Source: Sulfuritalea sp.
GTDB taxonomy: Bacteria > Pseudomonadota > Gammaproteobacteria > Burkholderiales > Rhodocyclaceae
Assembly (NCBI GenBank): GCA_022842325.1
Contig: JALHPU010000024.1
Span: 1 to 64,000, forward strand
Length of the DNA: 64,000 nt
Reading direction: 5' to 3'
Positions 18,157 to 26,698 of the stretch are shown here, piece by piece. The notes under the pieces are model-generated. The model had not been told where the DNA came from. It saw only the letters and a list, made by a program, of their open reading frames with translations, and made no database searches. Each line of letters opens with the position of its first letter. The first letter of the stretch is position 1. Made by a program: the position numbers and the translations under genes.

Positions 18157-19191
18157 ATGAAATCGCAGATAAAGAAGCTGCTTGGACTTCCCAGCCACAA
18201 GCCATCTTTCAGGGAGATTTCCTTGCTGAAGGCCAGCAACAACTGCAAGCTCAAGTCGTTTGGGACGGAAAACCCGGATGAGGTGTTCTATGTGGTGAGA
18301 AGAGTAGGCGGCGGGTTGTTCTCCATGGTGTCTTCTGTCTTGTGCCATCTGGACATTGCCGAACGGGCCGGGTTTATTCCGATCGTTGATTTTGACAATT
18401 TCACCACGACATATAACGACGGCAAAATTGATGGGACCGAAAATGCCTGGGAGTATTACTTCCAGCCGGTTTCGAATTACAGCCTTGATGACGTCTATAA
18501 GAGCAAGCGGGTAATCTTTTCCGACCCGGGATATCCGGCCGGATACCCCATGAGCATTACTCACGAAAAGCGGCTCTATGATGTGTACCGCAAATTCATG
18601 CACTTGAAGCCCGATGTCGGGGGCGATATCGATGCGATATTCGACCGAGATTTCGGACAGAGTAAAGTGCTAGGCATTCACTTCCGCGGTCAGGAGCAAC
18701 GCACAGCCGCGGGGCACTGGTTTCCACCGACAAAGAAACAAATGCTCCGAATAACCAGACGCACGCTGGAGAAACATGGCTTCGACCGGATATTCGTGGT
18801 GAGCGAAGAATCCGACCACGTCGATTTTCTCAAAAAGTACTTTGGCGACCTGGTATTTTGCACCGATAGTTACAGAACATATGGCGTGAATGCCTATCAT
18901 CAGTATCCTCGAACCCGTCATCGATTCTTGCTGGGTAGGGAAATCCTGATTGATGCAATGCTGCTGTCCCGCTGCGCAGGGCTTATTGCCTGCACATCCA
19001 ATGTCGCTGAATTCGCCAGGTTTGTCAGTCATGGCGGTTATGAAGTTCAAGTCATGATCAACAACGGTCCAAACGCATCGAACCCGCTGATTGCCAGGTA
19101 TCTCTGGTACATCAAGTCGTGCTTGCCAGAATCCTTTGGAGGATTCAGCAGTGACCTCGATGCCAAGAATTTCATAGTAAGCGGAAGATGA
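18157..19191 (+). CDS. O-fucosyltransferase/NodZ-like glycosyltransferase candidate
   Basis: The protein has 344 residues. VLGIHFRGQEQRTAAGH near residue 170 resembles the GxHxR donor-site motif of alpha-1,6-fucosyltransferases and GT23/GT11/O-fucosyltransferase relatives, and CAGLIACTSNVAEFARF near the C-terminus matches their conserved S-N-x-(A/S) block. GDP-sugar use would fit gmd and the perosamine-type aminotransferase in the same operon. It is noticeably more AT-rich than its neighbours, has a 74-nt gap before it (others overlap) and a weak ribosome site, so it looks like a later insertion into the cluster. The family call is tentative; the sugar may be 6-deoxy or perosamine and not fucose. 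Confidence 0.65.
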   Translation: MKSQIKKLLGLPSHKPSFREISLLKASNNCKLKSFGTENPDEVFYVVRRVGGGLFSMVSSVLCHLDIAERAGFIPIVDFDNFTTTYNDGKIDGTENAWEYYFQPVSNYSLDDVYKSKRVIFSDPGYPAGYPMSITHEKRLYDVYRKFMHLKPDVGGDIDAIFDRDFGQSKVLGIHFRGQEQRTAAGHWFPPTKKQMLRITRRTLEKHGFDRIFVVSEESDHVDFLKKYFGDLVFCTDSYRTYGVNAYHQYPRTRHRFLLGREILIDAMLLSRCAGLIACTSNVAEFARFVSHGGYEVQVMINNGPNASNPLIARYLWYIKSCLPESFGGFSSDLDAKNFIVSGR

Positions 19192-20306
19192 AAGCCGGCA
19201 TCCCGGTCAACCAGCCATTGCTGGATGGCAACGAAAGGATGTATCTCGACGAGTGCATCGAGACCGGCTGGATATCCTCCGAAGGGCCGTTCGTCAAGCG
19301 CTTCGAGGAAAGCTTCGCCGCCAAGGTTGGCAGTCGCTTCGGCATTGCCGTCTGCAACGGCTCTGCTGCCCTGGATGTCGCCGTGGTCGCTCTCGGGATC
19401 GGGCCGGGCGACGAAGTCATCATGCCGACCTTCACCATAATTTCCTGCGCGGCGGCGGTAGTGCGTGCCGGCGCAAGGCCGGTACTGGTCGATGTCGATC
19501 CGCTGACCTGGAACATGGACGTCGCGCGACTCGAAGATCTCGTCACAGAGCGAACCAGGGCAATCATGGTCGTCCATATCTTCGGCCTGCCCGTGGACAT
19601 GGACCCGGTCATCGAACTGGCACGGAGGAAAGGCATCAGGATCATCGAGGACGCGGCGCAGGCGCATGGGCAGACCTATCGCGGCCGACCCTGCGGGGCA
19701 ATGGGCGACATCGGCACTTTCAGCTTTTATCCGAACAAGCACGTCACGACCGGCGAAGGCGGGATGCTGACGACCGACGACCCGGAATTGGCGGACCGCT
19801 GTCGGTCGCTGCGCAATCTGTGCTTCAAGCCCGAGCAACGCTTCGTTCATGACGAACTGGGCTGGAACTACCGGATGACCAATCTGCAGGCCGCCGTCGG
19901 CGTGGCGCAGTTGGAACGCCTCGACGAGTTCCTCGCGCGCAAGCGGCGAATGGGGGCACGCTACCAAAGCCTTCTCGCCGACCTCCCGGAAGTGCGGTTG
20001 CCGCTGCCCGCCACGGACTATGCTGCAAACGCGTACTGGGTGTTCGGGGTCGTGCTTGATGACTCGGTCGGCTTTGATGCCAGCGAAGCGATGGCCCGCC
20101 TCGCGGCCCGCGGCATTGGCAGCCGACCGTTTTTCTGGCCGATGCACGAGCAGCCGGTGTTCCGCAAACGCGGCCTTTTCTCCGGACAACAGCTTCCGCA
20201 TGCCGAACGCATCGCGCGCCGGGGCTTTTATCTGCCCAGCGGGCTGGCTCTCAGTGAGCAGCAAATTGACGACTGTGCCGGAGCATTGAGGCAGATTCTG
20301 CAATGA
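19188..20306 (+). CDS. per: DegT/DnrJ/EryC1 aminotransferase, probable GDP-perosamine synthase
   Basis: This 372-residue PLP sugar aminotransferase has ETGWISSEGPFVKRFEE at the N-terminus, CNGSAALDVAVVALGI for phosphate binding, IEDAAQAHG for the PLP Asp, and Lys184 in SFYPNKHVTTGEGG. The N-terminal IPVNQPLLDGNERMYL...SSEGPFV pattern is that of perosamine synthases. With gmd in the same operon supplying GDP-4-keto-6-deoxymannose, GDP-perosamine is the best product prediction. It overlaps the upstream fucosyltransferase-like gene and the downstream methyltransferase as ATGA. A different 4-amino sugar is possible. Confidence 0.85.
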   Translation: MKAGIPVNQPLLDGNERMYLDECIETGWISSEGPFVKRFEESFAAKVGSRFGIAVCNGSAALDVAVVALGIGPGDEVIMPTFTIISCAAAVVRAGARPVLVDVDPLTWNMDVARLEDLVTERTRAIMVVHIFGLPVDMDPVIELARRKGIRIIEDAAQAHGQTYRGRPCGAMGDIGTFSFYPNKHVTTGEGGMLTTDDPELADRCRSLRNLCFKPEQRFVHDELGWNYRMTNLQAAVGVAQLERLDEFLARKRRMGARYQSLLADLPEVRLPLPATDYAANAYWVFGVVLDDSVGFDASEAMARLAARGIGSRPFFWPMHEQPVFRKRGLFSGQQLPHAERIARRGFYLPSGLALSEQQIDDCAGALRQILQ

Positions 20307-21073
20307 AGCCGGTATTCGACGGCTACAGCCGCTACTACGACCTGCTCTACCGGGACAAGGACTACCCGGCCGAAGCGGCCTGGGTGCTGTCGCGGATTCG
20401 TTCCCAGTCCCCCCGGGCCGAACGCATACTGGAACTGGGCTGCGGTACGGCAGCACATGCCGTCGCCCTGGCGCATCAGGGATTCTCCGTGCATGGCATC
20501 GACCGCAGCGATTCAATGCTGGTGCGGGCCCGGGACCGCATCGAACGCGAATCCCCCGAGATTCGTTCCCGCTTGCGCCTTGCGCCGGGCGATGTTCGTA
20601 TCGTTCGCACCGGCGAAAAGTACGACGCCGTGATTTCCCTGTTCCACGTCGTCAGTTACCTGAATGCGGACCGCGATCTCGCCCTCGCCTTCGAAACTGC
20701 CGCGGAACACCTGAATCCCGGCGGCTTGTTTCTCTTCGACTTCTGGTACGGTCCCGCGGTATTGAGCCAGAAGCCGGATGTCAGGGTCAAGCGCCTTTCC
20801 GATCACGAGTGCGCCATCACCCGAATCGCCGAGCCGGAACTGCGTGCCGATGACAACATCGTCGACGTCAATTACACCCTGTTCATCGAACAGAAGTCCA
20901 CCGCCCTCATCACCCGCCTGCAGGAAACCCATTCGATGCGCTATCTGTTCCTTGAGGAACTGAACGCGCTGGCCAGTCCATGGTTTGACCCCGTCGACGC
21001 CAAGGCGTGGCTGTCCGAAACACCGCCGGAAGCCTCCACCTGGTCGGCATTCCAGACCATGGCACGCAAGTGA
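20303..21073 (+). CDS. Class I SAM-dependent methyltransferase
   Basis: The protein has 256 residues with motif I ILELGCGTAAHAVALAHQG near residue 40, VHGIDRSDSMLVRAR (motif II) and the beta5 block GGLFLFDFWYGPAVL. The N-terminus FDGYSRYYDLLYRDKDY is common in sugar or N-methyltransferases of nucleotide-sugar clusters. Placed directly after the aminosugar aminotransferase, it may methylate the amino or a hydroxyl group of that sugar. The substrate cannot be read from sequence. Confidence 0.85.
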   Translation: MKPVFDGYSRYYDLLYRDKDYPAEAAWVLSRIRSQSPRAERILELGCGTAAHAVALAHQGFSVHGIDRSDSMLVRARDRIERESPEIRSRLRLAPGDVRIVRTGEKYDAVISLFHVVSYLNADRDLALAFETAAEHLNPGGLFLFDFWYGPAVLSQKPDVRVKRLSDHECAITRIAEPELRADDNIVDVNYTLFIEQKSTALITRLQETHSMRYLFLEELNALASPWFDPVDAKAWLSETPPEASTWSAFQTMARK

Positions 21074-21086
21074 TGAAGCGAATCCG

Positions 21087-22274
21087 ATGAAGATCGCGGC
21101 GATATTGACGACCGATGTCGGCCGCGGAGGCGGATTCAATCAGGCCCTGAATGCCGTCAAACAGATGGCGGAACTGGCGCCCGGGCAGTTTGATTTCATC
21201 ACCTATACGACGGTGCGGGAGAATCTGGCCACACTCGACAGGCTGGGAATCGAGGCCCGCTTCGTTGAATCCGGGCTGACCGACAAATTCATCGCCGCGT
21301 GCGCGGTAAACGCGATCGGCAGGAAGCTTCAAGGCAGGCTGCGACTCGTCAGCCGTATCGAAGAGACCATGCTGCAGGATTCGGTCGACCTGGTCTATTT
21401 CCTTGCGCCTTCCGCGCTGTGCCTGACCCTGCAGAAGCTCCCATACATCATGACGGTATGGGATTTGTGCCATCGGGACTCGCCGGAGTTTCCCGAAGTT
21501 CGTCAGTTCAATGAATTCCATGCCACCGAGTGGCTGTATCGGAACGGGCTCGGCGGCGCCTACCTGGTCCTCGCCGACTCCGATGCCCTGGCGGATCGAA
21601 TCGCCGAACGCTACGGCCTTGCCAGGGACAAGCTGTTGACCATGCCATTCGCCCCGGCACCGCTTGCCGCTGAGCAGTATTCGTCCGGCAAGCAGCTTGT
21701 CCTCGACAAGTACCGGCTTGAAGAGGGATACTATTTTTACCCTGCGCAGTTCTGGGCGCACAAGAACCATATCCGCATACTGCAGGCGCTGTCGACGCTG
21801 AAGAGTTCGGGGGACGAACGAAACGTCGTATTCGCGGGTAGCGACCAAGGCAGCTTGCCCCATGTCCGCAGCGCAATTACAGAACTGGGGCTGGACGGCT
21901 TGGTGAAAATCCTCGGCTTCGTCCCGCACGAAGATATGCGCGGCCTGTACGAGGCTTGCGCCGCAGTCGTCATGCCGACTTACTTCGGACCGACCAACCT
22001 GCCGCCCCTGGAGGCCTGGTCGATCGGCAGGCCGCTGATTTATTCCTCGCTATGCGCCCGACACGCCAGCGAGGCCGCGTTGCTGGTGGATCCGGATGAC
22101 GCGTCTGCACTTGCCGCCGCCATGAAGCAAGTCACGCGGAGCGAGGTGGCGACAGAGTTGATAGAAAGAGGCAGCCGGCGTTTGGCCGAGATCGACAGCC
22201 AAAGGCGCGTTGCCGAAGACGCCTTGAAAGCATCCATCGCGCGTTTCGCCAAACGCCGGGAGTGCTGGGCCTAG
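21087..22274 (+). CDS. Glycosyltransferase family 4-type protein
   Basis: This 395-residue GT-B glycosyltransferase starts MKIAAILTTDVGRGGGFNQALN. The acceptor half holds YIMTVWDLCHRDSPEF, and the donor half FYPAQFWAHKNHIRILQAL, KILGFVPHEDMRGLYEACAAVVMPTYFGPTNLPPLEAWSIG, the standard GT4 nucleotide-sugar site near residues 275-320. ATG 21087 is chosen because the earlier ATG at 21073 stops after five codons. It is the last gene of the plus-strand cluster and meets a convergent glycosyltransferase 7 nt further on; I see no clear terminator in between. Confidence 0.87.
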   Translation: MKIAAILTTDVGRGGGFNQALNAVKQMAELAPGQFDFITYTTVRENLATLDRLGIEARFVESGLTDKFIAACAVNAIGRKLQGRLRLVSRIEETMLQDSVDLVYFLAPSALCLTLQKLPYIMTVWDLCHRDSPEFPEVRQFNEFHATEWLYRNGLGGAYLVLADSDALADRIAERYGLARDKLLTMPFAPAPLAAEQYSSGKQLVLDKYRLEEGYYFYPAQFWAHKNHIRILQALSTLKSSGDERNVVFAGSDQGSLPHVRSAITELGLDGLVKILGFVPHEDMRGLYEACAAVVMPTYFGPTNLPPLEAWSIGRPLIYSSLCARHASEAALLVDPDDASALAAAMKQVTRSEVATELIERGSRRLAEIDSQRRVAEDALKASIARFAKRRECWA

Positions 22275-22281
22275 CCCTCAC

Positions 22282-23367
22282 TCACCGACGCGAACCCTGC
22301 CGGTAGAAATCGCTGATCTCGCGATGCACCCGTTCCATGGCGAACAGCCTGCGAACGCGATCCGGCCCGTTGCGGCCCATGCGTTGCCAGTCCGACCTGT
22401 CGTGGGATTCGATGCAGTGCGCCAGCGCGGCCGCCGACCCGGGCTCGATGATCACTCCGCAGATGCCGTCGCCGACGACTTCCGGCAGGCCGCCGACGCG
22501 GCTGGCAATCACCGCCAGACCGGCGCGCATGGCCTCCGCGGCAATCAGGCTGAATCCTTCATAACGCGAGGGCACCACAAGGACGTCCGCGGAATCGAAG
22601 AGCCGCTCCAGTTGCGCCTGGGTCAGCCAACCGGTCAAGCTTGCGTTGTCGGGTACCGCCAGTGCTGCCCCGTCGGCCAGCACCGTGTCGCCGGCCACGA
22701 TCGCATGAACCTTGTCGCCGAGCAGGCGCAGCGCGTCAAACAGAATATCGACGCCCTTGGCATCATCGAAGCGGCCGGCAAAAAGCAACCTCGTCCGCTC
22801 CGGCATCCAGGGCGGCGGCTCGCCGTCGCCAGGCGGCCGGGTGGCGGCAACGCCGTTCAATACGAGCTTGAGGCGATCGGCACGGATGCCTGCGCGCAAG
22901 GCCAACTGGCGCTCGTGCCCGGAGATGCAGACGATGCTTTCGGTCACGTTCGCCAACAGCTTTTCCACCAGGCGCACCATGGTGTAGGCGGGCTGCGCCA
23001 AGGGGCGACTGAAAGCCCAGCCGTGCGGACAATAGATCAGACGAACCCTGCCTGCCAGCAGCCACAGCGCCGGACGCACGGTCGCCCCGGCGTACGTACA
23101 ATGAATATGCACGATCTCCGGCTGAAATTCCCTGACTTTGGCGAGCACCACGCGCGCCAGTTCGAAGGCATTCGCGGCACGGCCACGGTGATCCGCATAG
23201 GGATAAACCTGGACGCCCTCGGGGACGGGCAATTCGCCCAACTGGGATGCGGGAAGCACCAGCGCCACCGACCCGGCGCCGAAATCCTGCCCTTGCAGAC
23301 GAATCAGCTCCCGCAGGTAGGAGGCAACCCCACCCTTGATGGTTTCCGCACAATGAAGCACCTTCAT
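22282..23367 (-). CDS. Glycosyltransferase family 4 protein (WcaL-type)
   Basis: The protein has 361 residues. MKVLHCAETIKGGVASYLRELI is the acceptor-side glycine loop, IVHIHCTYAGATVRPALW and IYCPHGWAFSR lie in the first domain, LLFAGRFDDAKGVDILFDALRLLG starts the donor domain, and VVPSRYEGFSLIAAEAMRAGLAVIAS is the E-x7-E motif. It is encoded on the opposite strand to the phosphonate cluster, 25 nt downstream of a GT2 gene, so it belongs to a separate two-gene unit. Donor and acceptor are unknown. Confidence 0.88.
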   Translation of the reverse strand: MKVLHCAETIKGGVASYLRELIRLQGQDFGAGSVALVLPASQLGELPVPEGVQVYPYADHRGRAANAFELARVVLAKVREFQPEIVHIHCTYAGATVRPALWLLAGRVRLIYCPHGWAFSRPLAQPAYTMVRLVEKLLANVTESIVCISGHERQLALRAGIRADRLKLVLNGVAATRPPGDGEPPPWMPERTRLLFAGRFDDAKGVDILFDALRLLGDKVHAIVAGDTVLADGAALAVPDNASLTGWLTQAQLERLFDSADVLVVPSRYEGFSLIAAEAMRAGLAVIASRVGGLPEVVGDGICGVIIEPGSAAALAHCIESHDRSDWQRMGRNGPDRVRRLFAMERVHREISDFYRQGSRR

Positions 23368-23392
23368 TTATGGGCCTTCGACTTGCGTTTGC

Positions 23393-24283
23393 CTATTTGC
23401 CGCGATTGTGTCGCGAATGGAATCGATAGTAGATTTTTTTTGTCATCGAGTACAGCACCGGAAACCGGCTGATCTGCAACTTCAACCACTTCGAAGTTCT
23501 CACCGGAGCACTCAAACTCAATTGATGCGCCTTCACCACCGAAAAATAATCTTCAATTGCCTTCGTCATCGCCGCGGCACTGTTACTGGCCCCACCCAAT
23601 GTCATGGAAGCCTGGATTCCTTCTTCAATATACAGCCCGCTCTCCGGCTGCGCCCGCACCAGGAATTCCCAATCGGCGACGGAGCCGAAGCTCGGGTCGA
23701 ATTTTCGGCCCGCGAACAGGCGTGCGGCATGCGCCATGCCGGGATGCGGCAGGACCGCATACTGCCGCTGCAGCTGTTTCGCCTCATTCCAATGCACGCC
23801 CCGCTGGACAAAGACAGGGGCCTCACCGGCCCTGTCCAACAACTGCAAATTTGAATAGACTAGGTCGAAATGCAAATCCTGCGCAGCGACTCTTTCCAGC
23901 CAGGAACTGTCCAGTTGATCGTCGGCACCGAGAAACATCACCCAACACCCCGCGGCAAGAGGAAGCGCCTTGTTCCATGCATCGTAGATTCCGCTGTCGC
24001 CTTCACTCAGCCAGTAGTCGACCACATCGGCGTTGTCCATGATCACATCGACGGTGCCGTCCGCGGACCCCCCGTCGATGATCAGCCATTCGATATTCTT
24101 GTAGGTCTGCCCGCGAATCGACCGGGCTGCTCTGGCAAGATGCCCGGCGGCGTTGAGGCTCGATGTAATGACGGTGATGAGTGGTTGTCCGGGTGTCGAT
24201 TGTTTGGTGATGCCGCGCAAGCGCAGACCGCCCTCGGCCCTGCCGGAAGCATGGGTCTTGCTTGAGGTGGCCGAGGTCTGCAT
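23393..24283 (-). CDS. Glycosyltransferase family 2 protein
   Basis: The protein has 296 residues. After a polar N-terminal extension of about 30 residues, LITVITSSLNAAGHLARAARSI and IEWLIIDGGSADGTVDV form the GT-A nucleotide site, and MFLGADDQLDSSWL supplies the metal-binding DxD-like acidic cluster near residue 122. SEGDSGIYDAWNKAL is typical of WcaA/colanic-acid type GT2 enzymes. It is the first gene of a two-gene minus-strand unit, divergent from the polyprenyl-phosphate sugar transferase. The N-terminal extension is weakly supported; a start further in is possible. Confidence 0.87.
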   Translation of the reverse strand: MQTSATSSKTHASGRAEGGLRLRGITKQSTPGQPLITVITSSLNAAGHLARAARSIRGQTYKNIEWLIIDGGSADGTVDVIMDNADVVDYWLSEGDSGIYDAWNKALPLAAGCWVMFLGADDQLDSSWLERVAAQDLHFDLVYSNLQLLDRAGEAPVFVQRGVHWNEAKQLQRQYAVLPHPGMAHAARLFAGRKFDPSFGSVADWEFLVRAQPESGLYIEEGIQASMTLGGASNSAAAMTKAIEDYFSVVKAHQLSLSAPVRTSKWLKLQISRFPVLYSMTKKIYYRFHSRHNRGK

Positions 24284-24439
24284 TGCGATGGTCTGATATG
24301 TAAGGCTGCGGTATCTGGTTGCCGCTCAAGGCGCGAACGGTGCATGCGCACCGAGCGGCAGTGATTTGAACACGACAGGTCATGAATCGGCAAATCCGCC
24401 GGCATGGCTTGTCGATTCCCCCGGGCACGACAGAACGAA

Positions 24440-25828
24440 ATGCGATACCGAGGAGTCCTGAGAGAATACGCCACGCTGTGGGAGGCTCTGCTGCGAGCCT
24501 CCGATGCGTGCGTCGTCGTGCTCTCCGGCTGGCTGGCGAGCGTGATTTACCTTGGCGGAATGCCGCAACTGACCGGCTACCGGATCGGCATGGTGCTGGC
24601 GGTACTGCTGTGCCTGATCATGTTTCCCGCCTTCGGCATGTACAAGGTCTGGCGCGGCCGCTCCTTGGTGGACGAGATATGGACCATCACCCTGGCGTGG
24701 CCGGCCACGCTGATCACCCTGACGCTGTTCGCCTTCCTGACCAAGACGGGACCCGAATTTTCCCGGGGGTGGTTCCTGATATGGCTTGGGGTCGGCTGGA
24801 TCATGCTCGCCATGAGCCGTGCCATCCTGCGATCGATACTCCGCGCGTTGCGACGTCGTGGTTTCAATCAGCGCCGCGTGGTGATCGTGGCCGAACCGGA
24901 GAAGGCCGATGAACTTGCGGCCATGCTGGCCGATGCGCCGTGGAGCGGGTTGGTGGTAACCGGTACCTTCCCCCCCGAAACGGCGGCACCGTCCGATCGC
25001 GAACACGACCTGGCCGAACTGGTACGCCTGGTCCATGACGGCGTCGAACAGGTATGGATCGCCGTTCCGCTGCGCGACGAGGCGACGATTCACCGAGTGC
25101 AGTATGCCCTCCGTCATTCGACGGTCGATGTGCGCTACGTGCCCGACATATCCAGTTTTCAGTTGCTCAACCATGCGATCGTCGAGGTGGCGGGTATCCC
25201 GATGATCAGCCTCAGCTCCTCCGGAATGGATGGACTGGATCGAATGGTCAAGGCAGTGGAGGACTATGTTCTCGCTGCGCTGATCCTGCTTCTGGTCAGT
25301 CCGCTGATGATCCTGATCGCCGCCGGGGTGAAGCTGTCGTCGCCTGGGCCAGTCTTGTTCCGGCAACGGCGCCTGGGCATGGGCGGAGAGGAAATTACGA
25401 TACTCAAGTTCCGCAGCATGGTGATGCATGCCGAGCCCGCCGGCAGCGTCACCCAGGCACGAAAAGGCGATGCCCGGATCACGGGCTTCGGGGCTTTTTT
25501 GCGGCAGACCAGTCTCGACGAACTGCCGCAATTCCTGAACGTGCTCAAGGGCGAGATGTCGATCGTCGGCCCGCGCCCGCATGCCCTGGAGCACAACGAG
25601 CAATACAAGACCCTGATCGAGGGCTACATGGCGCGCCACAAGATCAAGCCGGGCATCACCGGATGGGCGCAGATCAACGGCTACCGGGGTGAAACGGATA
25701 CGTTGCTGAAAATGCAGAAGCGCATCGAATACGATCTGCACTACATCGAGAACTGGTCGCTGTGGCTGGACCTGAAGATCATCGCGCTGACGATCATCAG
25801 GCAGTTTGTCGATCGCAACGCCTATTGA
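24440..25828 (+). CDS. wcaJ: Undecaprenyl-phosphate sugar phosphotransferase (WcaJ/WbaP-type)
   Basis: This 462-residue polyprenyl glycosylphosphotransferase starts a glycan by moving a sugar-1-phosphate onto undecaprenyl phosphate. Four to five N-terminal membrane segments, a CoA-binding-like middle part, one more hydrophobic segment (YVLAALILLLVSPLMILIAAGV), then the catalytic domain with SPGPVLFRQRRLGMGG, FRSMVMH, TSLDELPQFLNVLKGEMSIVGPRPHA and KPGITGWAQINGYRG. The transferred sugar is commonly glucose or galactose. ATG 24440 is taken; ATG 24404 in the same frame would add 12 residues and neither has a strong ribosome site. It divides the glycosyltransferase pair from the FkbM unit. Confidence 0.92.
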   Translation: MRYRGVLREYATLWEALLRASDACVVVLSGWLASVIYLGGMPQLTGYRIGMVLAVLLCLIMFPAFGMYKVWRGRSLVDEIWTITLAWPATLITLTLFAFLTKTGPEFSRGWFLIWLGVGWIMLAMSRAILRSILRALRRRGFNQRRVVIVAEPEKADELAAMLADAPWSGLVVTGTFPPETAAPSDREHDLAELVRLVHDGVEQVWIAVPLRDEATIHRVQYALRHSTVDVRYVPDISSFQLLNHAIVEVAGIPMISLSSSGMDGLDRMVKAVEDYVLAALILLLVSPLMILIAAGVKLSSPGPVLFRQRRLGMGGEEITILKFRSMVMHAEPAGSVTQARKGDARITGFGAFLRQTSLDELPQFLNVLKGEMSIVGPRPHALEHNEQYKTLIEGYMARHKIKPGITGWAQINGYRGETDTLLKMQKRIEYDLHYIENWSLWLDLKIIALTIIRQFVDRNAY

Positions 25829-25904
25829 GGGATGTCTCCAGCGTGACGCGCAGGCTGCTCTTGCGACAAACCGTTTGCCCGGGCGCCACCACAACCTATT
25901 CGGT

Positions 25905-26687
25905 TCAGGCGTCGCTTGGCTCGCGACAGGTCAATTGGCATATCTCGCCATACTGCCTCTGGGTGAAGAGTTCCGGATGAATCTGCGTATCGGGAACCGC
26001 CTCAAGAAATATCCGCCTGATCCGCGCCAGGTATTCCCGTCTGATGGCGAGAACTGCCGGAATTTCATGCCCTTCTATGTCCATCTTCAAGATATCGATG
26101 ATCCGGTTTTCGCGCAAAACCTTGTCGAGCACATCGTTGATGTTTGCGCAGTCAACGGTGATGTAGGTTCCGGTCTTGACACCAATGCCGCCATAACGTC
26201 CGGTCGGCTCAACTCCGAATTGAATCTGCCCGCCGACGTCGGCAACGGCCTGGCAATTCAGTTCGAATCTCTCCTCGAAACCTCTCAGGTTCTCCTTGAA
26301 CTTCTCGGCATTCCTGGGGTCCGGCTCGTAACAATAGACCTTCGCCCGGGCGTTCCGGGTCAGGAAGTACAGGGCACTGATCCCGATATTCGATCCGATA
26401 TCGACAACAATTCCGGTTTGATCGGTTGCCGCTGCGTAATCCCCCCGGCAGAATATTTCGTTGATCGTCAGCAGGTCATGATGACTGAAACACCTCGGCG
26501 CGACGAGGCCCAAAGGTGTCCTCAGTTGCACATTGCAGGGATACTCGCCGCGCCCGGTCAGATAGCGGCGAAGGTTCTCGACAGGGTGCGGATAGACCCT
26601 GAACATTCCCATCAAGGCAATGTAGTGTTGTCTTCCCAGGAAGGCCTTGAATACCCGGCCCAGGCTTCTGTCAGCCAGCAAGTTCAT
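25905..26687 (-). CDS. FkbM-family methyltransferase
   Basis: This 260-residue methyltransferase has VVDIGSNIGISALYFLTRN (motif I), VYCYEPDPRNAEKFKENL (motif II) and ILKMDIEGHEIPAVLAI, the D-I-E-G-x-E block that marks the FkbM family. FkbM proteins O-methylate sugars or polyketides. ATG 26687 is used because the frame runs upstream into the neighbouring membrane-protein gene; a purine-rich AGGGGA precedes it. It is the last gene of the GtrA-flavoprotein-membrane protein-FkbM unit and probably decorates the same glycan. Confidence 0.88.
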   Translation of the reverse strand: MNLLADRSLGRVFKAFLGRQHYIALMGMFRVYPHPVENLRRYLTGRGEYPCNVQLRTPLGLVAPRCFSHHDLLTINEIFCRGDYAAATDQTGIVVDIGSNIGISALYFLTRNARAKVYCYEPDPRNAEKFKENLRGFEERFELNCQAVADVGGQIQFGVEPTGRYGGIGVKTGTYITVDCANINDVLDKVLRENRIIDILKMDIEGHEIPAVLAIRREYLARIRRIFLEAVPDTQIHPELFTQRQYGEICQLTCREPSDA

Positions 26688-26698
26688 TCCCCTGCCCC

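Noticed and set aside
24380-25894. 504-codon minus-strand frame
   Set aside because: It is antisense to the polyprenyl-phosphate sugar transferase, whose motifs are unmistakable.
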